Shown: positions 12,560 to 20,598 of the stretch, one piece after another
Layout of the letters: each line of letters begins with the position of its first letter
Position numbering within the stretch: position 1 is the stretch's first letter
Source: a virus
Virus record (IMG/VR): IMGVR_UViG_3300049215_000780
Span: 1-26,411 of that record
Direction: 5' to 3' (one strand)
Length of the DNA: 26,411 nucleotides
Notes under the pieces: model-generated
Databases searched by the model: none
Told to the model about the DNA's origin: nothing
The model's input: only the letters and a program-made list of their open reading frames with translations
Translations under genes and position numbers: made by a program

Positions 12560-12846
12560 AACGCCGCTTTCGCGATCTTCTCCGCAGGCTCCTGGTCCGC
12601 GCGGCTGCGGGCTCTGCCGTGTTCATGCCGCGGCCCACGCCGGCTCAGCCCAATCCGCCGCCGGCCGTAGAAGATCCCGCATCGTACCTCCAGGTCGAGT
12701 GGCACCTGCAAGCGCATCGCGAGCAAGTCAACGTCTCCGCCGACGAACTGGCGCAGGCCTGGCGCAATGCTGAGGATCACTGGAGCCGGGAATACCGGGA
12801 TCTGCCGGCGCAGCTCGCCGCGGTCACCAGGCGGCGAACCAAGTAA
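12556..12846 (+). CDS. Small hypothetical protein, possibly exported, inside the split terminase
   Basis: 96 residues from ATG 12556 (ATGA overlap). The first 30 residues combine basic residues with a hydrophobic stretch (RRLLVRAAAGSAVFMP), then a Pro-rich linker (TPAQPNPPPAVEDP) and a Trp/Glu-rich helical end. This could be a weak signal or anchor segment, but it is not convincing. Third of the genes between the terminase halves; its stop lies 4 bases before the TTG of the nuclease half. Confidence 0.5.
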   Translation: MKRRFRDLLRRLLVRAAAGSAVFMPRPTPAQPNPPPAVEDPASYLQVEWHLQAHREQVNVSADELAQAWRNAEDHWSREYRDLPAQLAAVTRRRTK

Positions 12847-12850
12847 TTCC

Positions 12851-14614
12851 TTGCCCAAACACACGACGTCCATAGGCTGGTCCGACCCGCGAACCAAGCC
12901 GGGAGAACTGTTGTGGCCGGAGCGGTTCGGCCCTCCCGAGCTGGAAGAACTGAAGAAATCGCTGGGACCGTTCGGCGCCGCCGGGCAGCTCCAGCAGCGG
13001 CCGTCTCCCGCCACCGGCGGCGTGTTCCAGCGGCACTGGTGGCGCTTTTGGCAACCGGCCGGCGCCAGTCTGCCGCCGATCCCGGTCAAGCAGCCCGATG
13101 GGACATTTCGCTCGATCGAGCCCATCACGCTGCCGCCGCTGGACGAAACGCTCCACTCCTGGGACATGAGCTACCGCGACCTGAAAGAATCCGACTTCGT
13201 GGTGGGCCAGCACTGGGGCCGTGCCGCGGCCCGCAAATTCCTATTGCACCAGGTCAAAGGACGCTGGGACTTCTCGCGAACCGCCAGCGAGGTCAAGAAA
13301 CTGGCCGAGGAGCGGCCCGCCGGCGCGAAGCTGATCGAGAACGCCGCTAACGGTCCGGCCATCATCTGGGCGCTCGAAGCGCAGGTGCCGGGCATCATCG
13401 CCATCGTCCCGATTGGCTCGAAAGAGGCGCGCGCATCCGCCATCAGCCCGCAGGTCGAAGCTGGAAATGTCTTTTTGCCGCACCCGGCGATCGCGGAGTG
13501 GGTGCCGGCCTTCATCAACGAATGCGCCGCGTTTCCGCGCGGCGCCAACGACGACCAGGTCGACGCGATGTCCCAGGCGCTCAACCGGCTGAACAAGGCC
13601 GAGATAATGCGTCTGCTGCCCGAGTTCCGCGCACACAACCGCGAGGGCGAGCCGGCCGAGGCCTGCCACGTCGTGCGGTCCCACGCGCTGGACGGCTGGT
13701 GGCTGCACTGGGTGGCCGCGAGCTGGCAGGCCGGCGTCTGCTACGCGGCTTGGTTCTGTCTGCGCCCGGACCAGCAGCTTCACGTCTACCGCGAAATCGA
13801 ATGCCGCGGCACCGCCGAAGAGGCGGGCGTCGCCATCGCCGAGGCGTCGATCGAGGAGCTGCAAAATACTCGCAGCCTGGTCCTGTTTCTACAACCCGAC
13901 TGCTTCGATGCGCACGTGACGGGCAAGCCCATTGCAGGCGAAATAGCCAAGGGCATCGAAAACGTCGCCGGGCGCGACGCCACCTTCACCTACGCCTTCA
14001 CCGACGCCGAACGCGCCATGACGGCCGATCAGGCATGGCTGTCCCTGGAAACGCGGCGCCGCAAAGCGCAGAAGGCGAGCATCCTCCTCAAAGGAGCGAC
14101 CGGAGACCGAGCGGGCGGATGGGAGCACATTCGCGGTCTGCTGCGCTGGTGGTCCCTCAGCACCGCCGAGCCCATTCCCTACGACCGGGAGACCGCAAAG
14201 AAGCTCCTCGACGAACCGGACGGCCAGGCGCGGTTCGACGAATATATGCGCCACGTCGCCGGAGAAAAGCCCGCGGAGCCGCTTCCCGGGCTGGTGATTC
14301 ACGACTCCTGCCAGTCCATGATCGCAGAGCTTCCCAGCCTCACCCGGGATGAAAAAAAGATCGACCTGGCCGCCCCATCGCTTTGCGGCGAAGCCCTGCT
14401 CGCCGGCATTTTGGGATACCGGGAGCACGCTGAGATCCGGCCGCCCGTCGAAGTCTTTACCGCCCAGCGCATTCTCGATCTGCGCCGCCGCAATCCGGAC
14501 GCCGACGCCACCCAGATCCACAATGTGGCCGCCAAGGCCGAGGCCGACTACGAGCGGCAGTTCGGGAAGCGCACCGGCTGGAACTTTTCCCGCATCGGGC
14601 GGGCGAGGACATAA
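12851..14614 (+). CDS. terL: Large terminase, nuclease half, with extra C-terminal domain
   Basis: 587 residues from TTG 12851, the start that fits the beginning of the conserved TSIGW...DPRTKPGELLWPERF segment. Residues about 95-245 form the RNase H-like nuclease: SWDMSYRD with D105, and NDDQVDAM with D234, D235 and D238 as likely metal ligands. This domain cuts concatemeric DNA during packaging. A further 340 residues follow, where most large terminases end. They read like another terminase nuclease: LHVYREIECRGTAEEAG, GGWEHIRGLLRWW (about 422-434), PGLVIHDSC (479-487) and LTRDEKK (497-503), then LCGEALLAGILGY where a DH..DA pattern would be expected. The second unit therefore seems degenerate. 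The TTG start has no strong ribosome site and may depend on coupling to the previous gene. Confidence 0.8.
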   Translation: MPKHTTSIGWSDPRTKPGELLWPERFGPPELEELKKSLGPFGAAGQLQQRPSPATGGVFQRHWWRFWQPAGASLPPIPVKQPDGTFRSIEPITLPPLDETLHSWDMSYRDLKESDFVVGQHWGRAAARKFLLHQVKGRWDFSRTASEVKKLAEERPAGAKLIENAANGPAIIWALEAQVPGIIAIVPIGSKEARASAISPQVEAGNVFLPHPAIAEWVPAFINECAAFPRGANDDQVDAMSQALNRLNKAEIMRLLPEFRAHNREGEPAEACHVVRSHALDGWWLHWVAASWQAGVCYAAWFCLRPDQQLHVYREIECRGTAEEAGVAIAEASIEELQNTRSLVLFLQPDCFDAHVTGKPIAGEIAKGIENVAGRDATFTYAFTDAERAMTADQAWLSLETRRRKAQKASILLKGATGDRAGGWEHIRGLLRWWSLSTAEPIPYDRETAKKLLDEPDGQARFDEYMRHVAGEKPAEPLPGLVIHDSCQSMIAELPSLTRDEKKIDLAAPSLCGEALLAGILGYREHAEIRPPVEVFTAQRILDLRRRNPDADATQIHNVAAKAEADYERQFGKRTGWNFSRIGRART

Positions 14615-15051
14615 TGTCTCTCGTCTTCCGAAATTTCCTGGCTGCCGGCCGCAAACGCAATTTGGGGCGCTTCGGGCTGTTTCGCGGGAGCGACGATCTC
14701 TCATGGATCGACAACCAGCCCGATCCGCTGCAATGGGCCACGGTAACCTTCTCCGCCACGCCCATCTTCGATGCGGCGCTCGGCCAGGTGTTAACGCTTA
14801 CCCTCAGCGGCGCGGTGACATCGAGCAGCCTCACCTCGGGCGGTGGAAACCCGACCCAGGGCACGCAGATTTACCTGCGGCTCTTGCAGGACAGCACCGG
14901 AGGCCGTACCTTCGCTTTTCCAGCCAACCTCAAAGTGGACAACAACTACGCGATCGACAGCCGGGCCAACTCCTGCACGATCCTACCGATCGAGTGGAAC
15001 GGCACCGCGTGGGAATTTTTCTCGGCACCGTTTAGCTTTCTGAATACCTGA
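14614..15051 (+). CDS. Putative virion surface or fibre protein
   Basis: 145 residues. The ATG overlaps the previous TAA. After a basic N-terminus, the body has TLTLSGAVTSSSLTSGGG, IYLRLLQDSTGGRTFAFP and IEWNGTAWEFF. This is a beta-rich repeat pattern common in the C-terminal parts of phage fibre or head-decoration proteins (the DG.GGRT..WP and DGT.W motifs). The neighbouring tailspike-like gene ends with a similar YDGTQWLDL, supporting a shared structural role. Exact position in the virion is not known. Confidence 0.6.
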   Translation: MSLVFRNFLAAGRKRNLGRFGLFRGSDDLSWIDNQPDPLQWATVTFSATPIFDAALGQVLTLTLSGAVTSSSLTSGGGNPTQGTQIYLRLLQDSTGGRTFAFPANLKVDNNYAIDSRANSCTILPIEWNGTAWEFFSAPFSFLNT

Positions 15052-16952
15052 TGCCCCAACTCGATTGGCCTACCGAAATTGCCCGCAAGCCGGCCGAGGA
15101 CCCGCGCAACTACGACTTTGCTGCGCTGGCGCCAGGCGGCAGCCTCACGGTGGGCAGCAATACAATCACGTTCCCGCGTGGCCTGCCGCCAGGCATCAAC
15201 GCCAATTCGCCGAACGTGTTACGCCTCTACTTGTCCGGCGGAGTAGGCACAGCGGAAGCCGTGACGGTGACCGCCGTCGACACCGCCGCGAGCCAGGTGA
15301 CCATCATCTGCGCGTACACCCACACGGGTGCGTGGACTATCGCCAGCGCCACGGGAGGCGTCCAGGAAGCCATCTGCCAACTGCCCAGCAGCGGAGGGGT
15401 TGTGTTGGCGCCAGCCGAAACCATCTCTCTTCACGCACCCATCAAGCGGCGCTTCGGCGTCCCGCTCTGGGTGCAAGGGGCGGGCCGCCAGGCCACCATT
15501 TTCGCCATCGCGGCGGACTTCGACCTATCGGCAAAAGGCGTCTTCGACTGGAGCCCCGGGGACGGCCTGGGCACGACCGAAGGCGGTATCTCCGACTTCA
15601 CGGTATTGTTCAGCCAGCCGACCAACCAAGGATCGTCCATCGCATCCTACACACACTGGCCACCCGCATTCTATGCCAACGGCAACTACCACCCGACGGT
15701 CGAGCGCGTCGATGTGATCCAGGGCTGGACCGGCTTTATGTTGGACGGAAACAACAACGGTGCCACGTTCCAGGATTTGCGCGCTTCCTGCTTCCACCGG
15801 ATGTTCGATTTGGAGACGACGGGGCACTGCTACGACGACGTCTTCGTCGAGGGCTGTATCGCCTCGACGCTCGGGCTGCAGGGTGACCAGTTCACCGCCT
15901 GGCTCACGCAGTCGAACGACATCACGTTTCTTTCAGCCGGGTCCATTGACGGCCTGCACGTGACGGCCTGTTCAATGTCTATCAAGTTCGGCACCTTCAA
16001 CACGGGCAGCGACGGCGATGCCTGCGCCGCCATCATCATGTCCACCTGGATGGACATGGGAGGGGTTGCGGTATTCGATGGCGCAATCACCATCATGGGG
16101 TGCCAGATTCTACCCACAGCCTCGGTCGTCGGCATTTCCCATTTGAAGGGCCAGGTAAGGGTAATGGCCTGCGAGTTCGACGGATCCGGACGCGCGTATC
16201 TGATGCAGGCGGCCGGGACCACCACGGCGGTGCCGTTCGTGCGGGCTTCCCTGGTGGACTGCGATTTTTATTCGACGGCGGATGCGATTGCCGTGCAGGC
16301 GATCGGCGTCAGCCCCTACTCCGGGACGGCGACGCTGCGGATTCACGCCTGCGGCTTTTATCGCGCCACCAACACCAACTACAGCACCCAGTCCGTGCTG
16401 GTGCAAAACGGGACCGCAACCGTGCGCGCCTCGATCTGCGGCAACATGTGGAGCGACATCGGGACGGGCTACTCCATTCAGATTCAGGCTATCGACAACG
16501 TTGACCACGTCATCGCCGCCAACGACGGCGGCGGAGGAGCGGGAGCGATCGTGGGCGCCAAAACCGCGTGGGGGGCGGACAACGTTCGATTCACGGGAGT
16601 GACCGCCCAGTATCCGAACTCCATGACTGCGGGAGCTGTCGGCACCGCGGCAGTCACCGCCGGGCAGACCGAAAACTACATCGCTTCGGAGACCGGGGCA
16701 AACAATGCGATTGCCGGCGCTCTCACAGATCCGGCCGGTACGGCGGTCGCGCTGGCCGCGGCGCTGAAGGTGACGGTGAAGCTGGCCCACACCCTGCAGG
16801 CCGGAGCCAACACTTTCGCACTCAACGGAGGCGCGGCCAAGAGCATCAAGAGCTCGCGCAACGCCAGCAACAACATCGGCACCGCCTACGCCGCCGGAGG
16901 AGTCATCGCGCTCGTCTACGACGGAACCCAGTGGCTCGATCTTTCGCAATGA
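15051..16952 (+). CDS. Beta-helix tailspike-like protein
   Basis: 633 residues, Gly/Ala/Thr/Ser-rich, with regularly spaced short strands typical of a right-handed beta-helix of the pectate-lyase/tailspike type. Recognisable points are VQEAICQLPSSGGVVLAPAE (about 105-124), which opens such folds, FYANGNYHPTVERVDVIQGW (about 207-226) and GCQILPTASVV. The last 90 residues (IASETGANNAIAGAL, NTFALNGGAAKSI, VIALVYDGTQWLDLSQ) form a fibre-tip-like domain. It probably binds or degrades a host surface glycan; no catalytic residues can be assigned by eye. ATG 15051 overlaps the preceding stop (TGATG). It lies between terminase and portal, an unusual place for a receptor-binding gene. Confidence 0.75.
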   Translation: MPQLDWPTEIARKPAEDPRNYDFAALAPGGSLTVGSNTITFPRGLPPGINANSPNVLRLYLSGGVGTAEAVTVTAVDTAASQVTIICAYTHTGAWTIASATGGVQEAICQLPSSGGVVLAPAETISLHAPIKRRFGVPLWVQGAGRQATIFAIAADFDLSAKGVFDWSPGDGLGTTEGGISDFTVLFSQPTNQGSSIASYTHWPPAFYANGNYHPTVERVDVIQGWTGFMLDGNNNGATFQDLRASCFHRMFDLETTGHCYDDVFVEGCIASTLGLQGDQFTAWLTQSNDITFLSAGSIDGLHVTACSMSIKFGTFNTGSDGDACAAIIMSTWMDMGGVAVFDGAITIMGCQILPTASVVGISHLKGQVRVMACEFDGSGRAYLMQAAGTTTAVPFVRASLVDCDFYSTADAIAVQAIGVSPYSGTATLRIHACGFYRATNTNYSTQSVLVQNGTATVRASICGNMWSDIGTGYSIQIQAIDNVDHVIAANDGGGGAGAIVGAKTAWGADNVRFTGVTAQYPNSMTAGAVGTAAVTAGQTENYIASETGANNAIAGALTDPAGTAVALAAALKVTVKLAHTLQAGANTFALNGGAAKSIKSSRNASNNIGTAYAAGGVIALVYDGTQWLDLSQ

Positions 16953-16980
16953 AGCCGCCCACCACGCAAGGAGTCTACCA

Positions 16981-17295
16981 ATGCCAGCGTTAGTCGTTAT
17001 CGCCCCCGGAAAAAGCAACGGGAAATCCATGCCGCCGCCCAAAGCACCGGGCAAAGGGAAGCGCCGCGAAATGCCGCCGCCAACGATAACCGGCGCGCCC
17101 GCTCAGGAGCCGGACGATGACGACGAGGGCCTGACGCCCGCCGAGGTGGGGTATGGATCGGGAGACCGCTGCCAAGACTGTGCGCACCTGGGCCAGGACG
17201 GCGACTGCTCGAAATATCACTTCAGCGTCAGTCCGGACGGCCACTGCCTGGCGGGCTTCGAGCCGGCGGCACCGGGACAGGGAAATGTGGCCTGA
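16981..17295 (+). CDS. Small Cys-motif phage protein
   Basis: 104 residues from ATG 16981, with AAGGAG upstream. A disordered Lys/Pro-rich and Asp-rich N-terminus precedes a module with C64, C67, C76 and C89 (DRCQDCAHL ... DCSKYHF ... GHCLAGFEP), a pattern I recall from small uncharacterised phage proteins. A zinc or iron-sulfur site is possible. It overlaps the next ATG by 11 bases. Confidence 0.6.
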   Translation: MPALVVIAPGKSNGKSMPPPKAPGKGKRREMPPPTITGAPAQEPDDDDEGLTPAEVGYGSGDRCQDCAHLGQDGDCSKYHFSVSPDGHCLAGFEPAAPGQGNVA

Positions 17296-17809
17296 ATTGG
17301 AAGCCATTGCCGCCATCCTGCCGGCGCTCCTCGCCTGTGGCGTCGGCGCCTGGGCGTGGAAGCGGACCCAGCGCGAGCGGGCGCGTCTGGCGGCGGAGAA
17401 CTCCAATTTGACCCAGACGCTCGACCAGTCGATTGCGATGCTCAAAGAGCGCAACGGCGAACTGCTCCAACAGGGCAAGGACCTCGAACGACTGGCCGCC
17501 GAGCGCTACGACGCCAACGAACGCGCGAAGGGCTGGCAAGCGAAAGCGGAGCACTGGCAGCAGCAATTCGAGGCCGCCAATGCCGACGCCATTGCATCGC
17601 GCGAGACCGTCGCCGACTGGATCGCACAGCGAACCTTCGGGCGCAGCATCTTCGGCAAGGGGCCTGCCCTGCCGGAGCAGTCCACGCACCCGCAGCCGGT
17701 ACCCAAGCCGCGGATGCAGGCGCGCGTGGCCGTGCAACTCGCGGAAGCCAATTTCGAAAAGGCGATGGCCGAACAGAGCCGGCCGCGCCAATCCAAACCA
17801 GGAGAGTAA
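17285..17809 (+). CDS. Membrane-anchored coiled-coil protein
   Basis: 174 residues from ATG 17285 (ACAGGGA upstream). A membrane segment (AIAAILPALLACGVGAWAW, about 7-25) is followed by basic residues and a long coiled coil (about 28-105; RARLAAENSNLTQTLDQSI and KERNGELLQQGKDLERLAAE). The tail is Pro-rich and basic. The topology resembles small phage membrane proteins such as inner-membrane spanins, but no lipoprotein partner is encoded nearby, so lysis function is only a possibility. It sits among head genes. Confidence 0.6.
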   Translation: MWPELEAIAAILPALLACGVGAWAWKRTQRERARLAAENSNLTQTLDQSIAMLKERNGELLQQGKDLERLAAERYDANERAKGWQAKAEHWQQQFEAANADAIASRETVADWIAQRTFGRSIFGKGPALPEQSTHPQPVPKPRMQARVAVQLAEANFEKAMAEQSRPRQSKPGE

Positions 17810-17816
17810 ACACAAC

Positions 17817-18095
17817 ATGTCGTGGTACGTGGAAGCCATCGGAAAAGTGCCCGCGGTCGCACAGGCCGTCGAGCTTCAGTTCGCGCAATCCTCGGGATAC
17901 CAGGAGCCCGAGGAAACCATCCGGCAGCAGGCGCGGACCACTATCGCCGCCGTGCTTGCGGCCCAGAGCGAAGGCGCCGTCGTGAAAGTCCGCGCCTCCG
18001 GCAGCCAGTCCACCAACTACAAAGGCGGCGGGGCCTCAGGCTATGTGAATACGCTCAACATTTCCGTCGAGCCGCAATTCAACTTCGTCGAGTAA
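17817..18095 (+). CDS. Small hypothetical protein before the portal
   Basis: 92 residues from ATG 17817 (GGAGAG upstream, slightly far). SWYVEAIGKVPAVAQAVE forms a helix. SEGAVVKVRASGSQSTNYKG and NTLNISVEPQFNFVE look like a beta sheet. Small phage proteins of this shape occur near head genes, but I cannot name it. It ends 3 bases before the portal start. Confidence 0.55.
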   Translation: MSWYVEAIGKVPAVAQAVELQFAQSSGYQEPEETIRQQARTTIAAVLAAQSEGAVVKVRASGSQSTNYKGGGASGYVNTLNISVEPQFNFVE

Positions 18096-18098
18096 GCC

Positions 18099-20582
18099 TT
18101 GCAAGTCATTGCCCCCGCGCCACAGCCGCCCGACAAGAAGCAGTTGCTCGAAATCTTCCGGGAATCGGTTGCGAAAATCATCAAGGAAGACGTCCCCCTG
18201 GACGCCGAGCCGGAAAAGCTATGGCAGTACCGGCAGGCGTCCAAGGCGGACCTCTACTGGCGCGGGCTGCAATACGTGTCGCCAGCCCTTTTCGAGGGCG
18301 GCCTGGCGATGTTTTCGAGCGTGGGGACGCCGCTCGCCTCGACGGAGCCCCAGCGCGGCGCGACAGGGCTCTACGATTACGTCCAGAACATCTACCGCGG
18401 CTACGGCCGGAAGTTCATCGGCGCGATCGGCCTGCGGGCTCCCAACGTCAAGGCCGTGCCGGACGATCCGGAGGACGAAGACTCCCAGCGCCGTACGCGC
18501 ATGGCGGACACGGCCGCGCAGATCCTGCGCGCCAAGTGGGACATCGACCAACGCAACCTCGAACTGGCGATGCACCTGTGGAAGTCAGGCACCACGTTCG
18601 GCTACACGCCATACATCACCAACGGCGGCAAATACGGCAAGACCACCCAGCCGCGCGTAGAAGCGCGCCAGGTGCCGCTGGGACCGCCGGTCTACGCGTG
18701 CCCGGGCTGCGGGGCCAAGACGCCCGACCAGGGCCAGCCCGTCGCAAACTGCCCGCAATGCGGCCGGCAGCTCGGCCCCGAGAATCGCGTGGAACCGGAG
18801 ACCACCGACGTACCCGAGGTCGTGGGCCAGGCACAATACGACAACGGCGCGGTGGAATTTCACCTCTGCAACATCTTCACCGTCACGACGCCGTTTTTTG
18901 CCCATGACCTCGAAGACACGCCCTGGCTCACTTATGAATACGACGAGTACAAGGGACGGCTGCTGGCGGCGCACCCGGAGCTCCGCGAGCAGGGGTCGCT
19001 TGAGAACTTCGGCGACGACTCGGCTTCGTCGGGCGTGGGCAGTATCGTGCGGGACACGGCCGCCTCGCCCATGGGAGTGCCGACGCCGCGGCGGACCTCG
19101 CGGTGGCGCTACACGCGGATCTGGCTGAAGCCGGAAATGTACGAGTCGATCGAGGACAGCCAGGTGAGCGACGCGATCGGCGGGTACGTGCCGGACGGGA
19201 AGCTGCGCACCGGCCTTCAGCAGTTCTACCCGGACGGCCTCAAGGTCACGCTCGTGCAAGGCAAGATCGTCCAGCTCGAAAACGAGCGGCTGCAAGATGT
19301 ATGGGCGATGTGTAAGCCGGAGACCTCGGAGTACATCTTCGCCGATCCGATGGGGCAGGACATGCTCCAGATTCAGGATCTCAAGAACGACATGCTGAAC
19401 ATCGCGGCGGAGACCCTGGAGCGCGGCCTGCCCATCACCTTCGTCCACCCGGACACCGTCGATACCGAGCAGTGGACCCAGACGCAGTCTGTGCCCTGCG
19501 AGATTATGCCGGCGACTCCCGCGGTCGGCTCCAACCTGGGCGACAACTTCTTCCAGACCCAGGCCGCGCGGTTCAGCGACCAGATGCAGCCGTGGGTGGA
19601 AGCAACGGTCGCGGAAGCGCGCGACGTGGTCGGCTGCAACCCGGTGATCTACGGCGGCGACGACGGGTCCCAGACCGCCCGGGAAGCCGAAATCAAGAAG
19701 AACGCCGCGTTGCAGCAATTGGGCGTGCCCTGGCTGAACATGCGCAAGTTCCACGCCGCGGTGCAGACCAACGGGGTGAAGCAGCTCGCGCGCTACGGCG
19801 CCGGCATGATGCGGGCGGTGAAAGAAGGCGCGCAGGGCTTCGAGAGCCTGATGCTCAACGTGGCCGAGCTGAAGGAGGACGGCTGGCATTTCGAGGCGGA
19901 AGAGGCCATCCCGATGAGCTGGGGCCAGATGCGGGACCTGCTCATGTTCATGATGGAGAAGCCGCCGCAGGTATTGCAGGCGTGGGGTTACGGCCACCCC
20001 ATGAACATCGCCAAGATGCAGTCGCTGCTCGGCATGACCGGGTGGTACACGCCGGGGCTCAACGAGCGCGACAAGGTAATGGACACCATCGGCCGGCTGC
20101 AAAAGGCGCAGCCCATCCAGAAGCCGAATCCGGACGGCTCGATCGACCTGCAGCCCAGTATCCCGGCGGACAGCTTCGAAGACGATGCGCAGCTCGTGGT
20201 GGACCTGGTGAAGGCATGGGCGCAATCGCCGGCGGGCCGGCGCGCGCGGCAGATGAATCCGGAGGGATACGCCAACGTGATCGCATACGGCACTCAGTAT
20301 CAAAAGATGCTGAACCCTCCGCCTCCCCCGCCGCCTCCTCCTCCGCAGCCCAGCCTAAGCATCACGGCCAAGCTGCCGGAGCTCGACCCTAACACGCAAC
20401 GCGCGGTGCTAGCGGACTTCAACCTCGCCGGAGCCCCGCCGGCGCCCGGCGCGCAGCCAGGCGCTCCGCCGGCTCCGGCCGGTCCTCCTCCGCCCGCAGG
20501 GCCTCCGCCCGGCGGCGTCGATATGGGCGGGATGCCGCCGCCGCCCGGTCCGATGGGGGCGCAGCCGGTCAACGTGCAATGA
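18099..20582 (+). CDS. Portal protein
   Basis: 827 residues from TTG 18099, the only start near the neighbouring stop. The order and length fit a large portal: helical clip and wing sequence (LYDYVQNIYRGYGRKFIGAI), a central body with RWRYTRIWLKPEMYESI, then NPVIYGGDDGSQTAREAEIK (about 513-532) and the helical crown-like end (DDAQLVVDLVKAWAQSPAGR). Portals form the dodecameric DNA channel at one capsid vertex. Unusual here is a zinc ribbon within the body, with C201/C204 and C218/C221 (CPGCGAK ... CPQCGRQ). The last 85 residues are Pro-rich with a run of about 10 prolines (near 20318-20348), probably disordered and exposed. It lies downstream of the terminase and upstream of scaffold and capsid, as expected. 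Confidence 0.82.
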   Translation: MQVIAPAPQPPDKKQLLEIFRESVAKIIKEDVPLDAEPEKLWQYRQASKADLYWRGLQYVSPALFEGGLAMFSSVGTPLASTEPQRGATGLYDYVQNIYRGYGRKFIGAIGLRAPNVKAVPDDPEDEDSQRRTRMADTAAQILRAKWDIDQRNLELAMHLWKSGTTFGYTPYITNGGKYGKTTQPRVEARQVPLGPPVYACPGCGAKTPDQGQPVANCPQCGRQLGPENRVEPETTDVPEVVGQAQYDNGAVEFHLCNIFTVTTPFFAHDLEDTPWLTYEYDEYKGRLLAAHPELREQGSLENFGDDSASSGVGSIVRDTAASPMGVPTPRRTSRWRYTRIWLKPEMYESIEDSQVSDAIGGYVPDGKLRTGLQQFYPDGLKVTLVQGKIVQLENERLQDVWAMCKPETSEYIFADPMGQDMLQIQDLKNDMLNIAAETLERGLPITFVHPDTVDTEQWTQTQSVPCEIMPATPAVGSNLGDNFFQTQAARFSDQMQPWVEATVAEARDVVGCNPVIYGGDDGSQTAREAEIKKNAALQQLGVPWLNMRKFHAAVQTNGVKQLARYGAGMMRAVKEGAQGFESLMLNVAELKEDGWHFEAEEAIPMSWGQMRDLLMFMMEKPPQVLQAWGYGHPMNIAKMQSLLGMTGWYTPGLNERDKVMDTIGRLQKAQPIQKPNPDGSIDLQPSIPADSFEDDAQLVVDLVKAWAQSPAGRRARQMNPEGYANVIAYGTQYQKMLNPPPPPPPPPPQPSLSITAKLPELDPNTQRAVLADFNLAGAPPAPGAQPGAPPAPAGPPPPAGPPPGGVDMGGMPPPPGPMGAQPVNVQ

Positions 20583-20598
20583 CGCGAAAAGGAACCTC

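Noticed and set aside
12169-12850. Group I intron or intein in the terminase
   Set aside because: No intein Cys/Ser and His-Asn junction motifs and no homing endonuclease. The block begins with coupled ATGA gene starts, which fits inserted genes better, although an ORF-bearing intron is not fully excluded.
16110-17054. 314-codon minus-strand open frame
   Set aside because: Antisense of the tailspike-like gene, with Gly/Arg/His-rich shadow composition.
18585-20303. 572-codon minus-strand open frame inside the portal gene
   Set aside because: Antisense shadow of the portal coding sequence; no ribosome site or recognisable domain.
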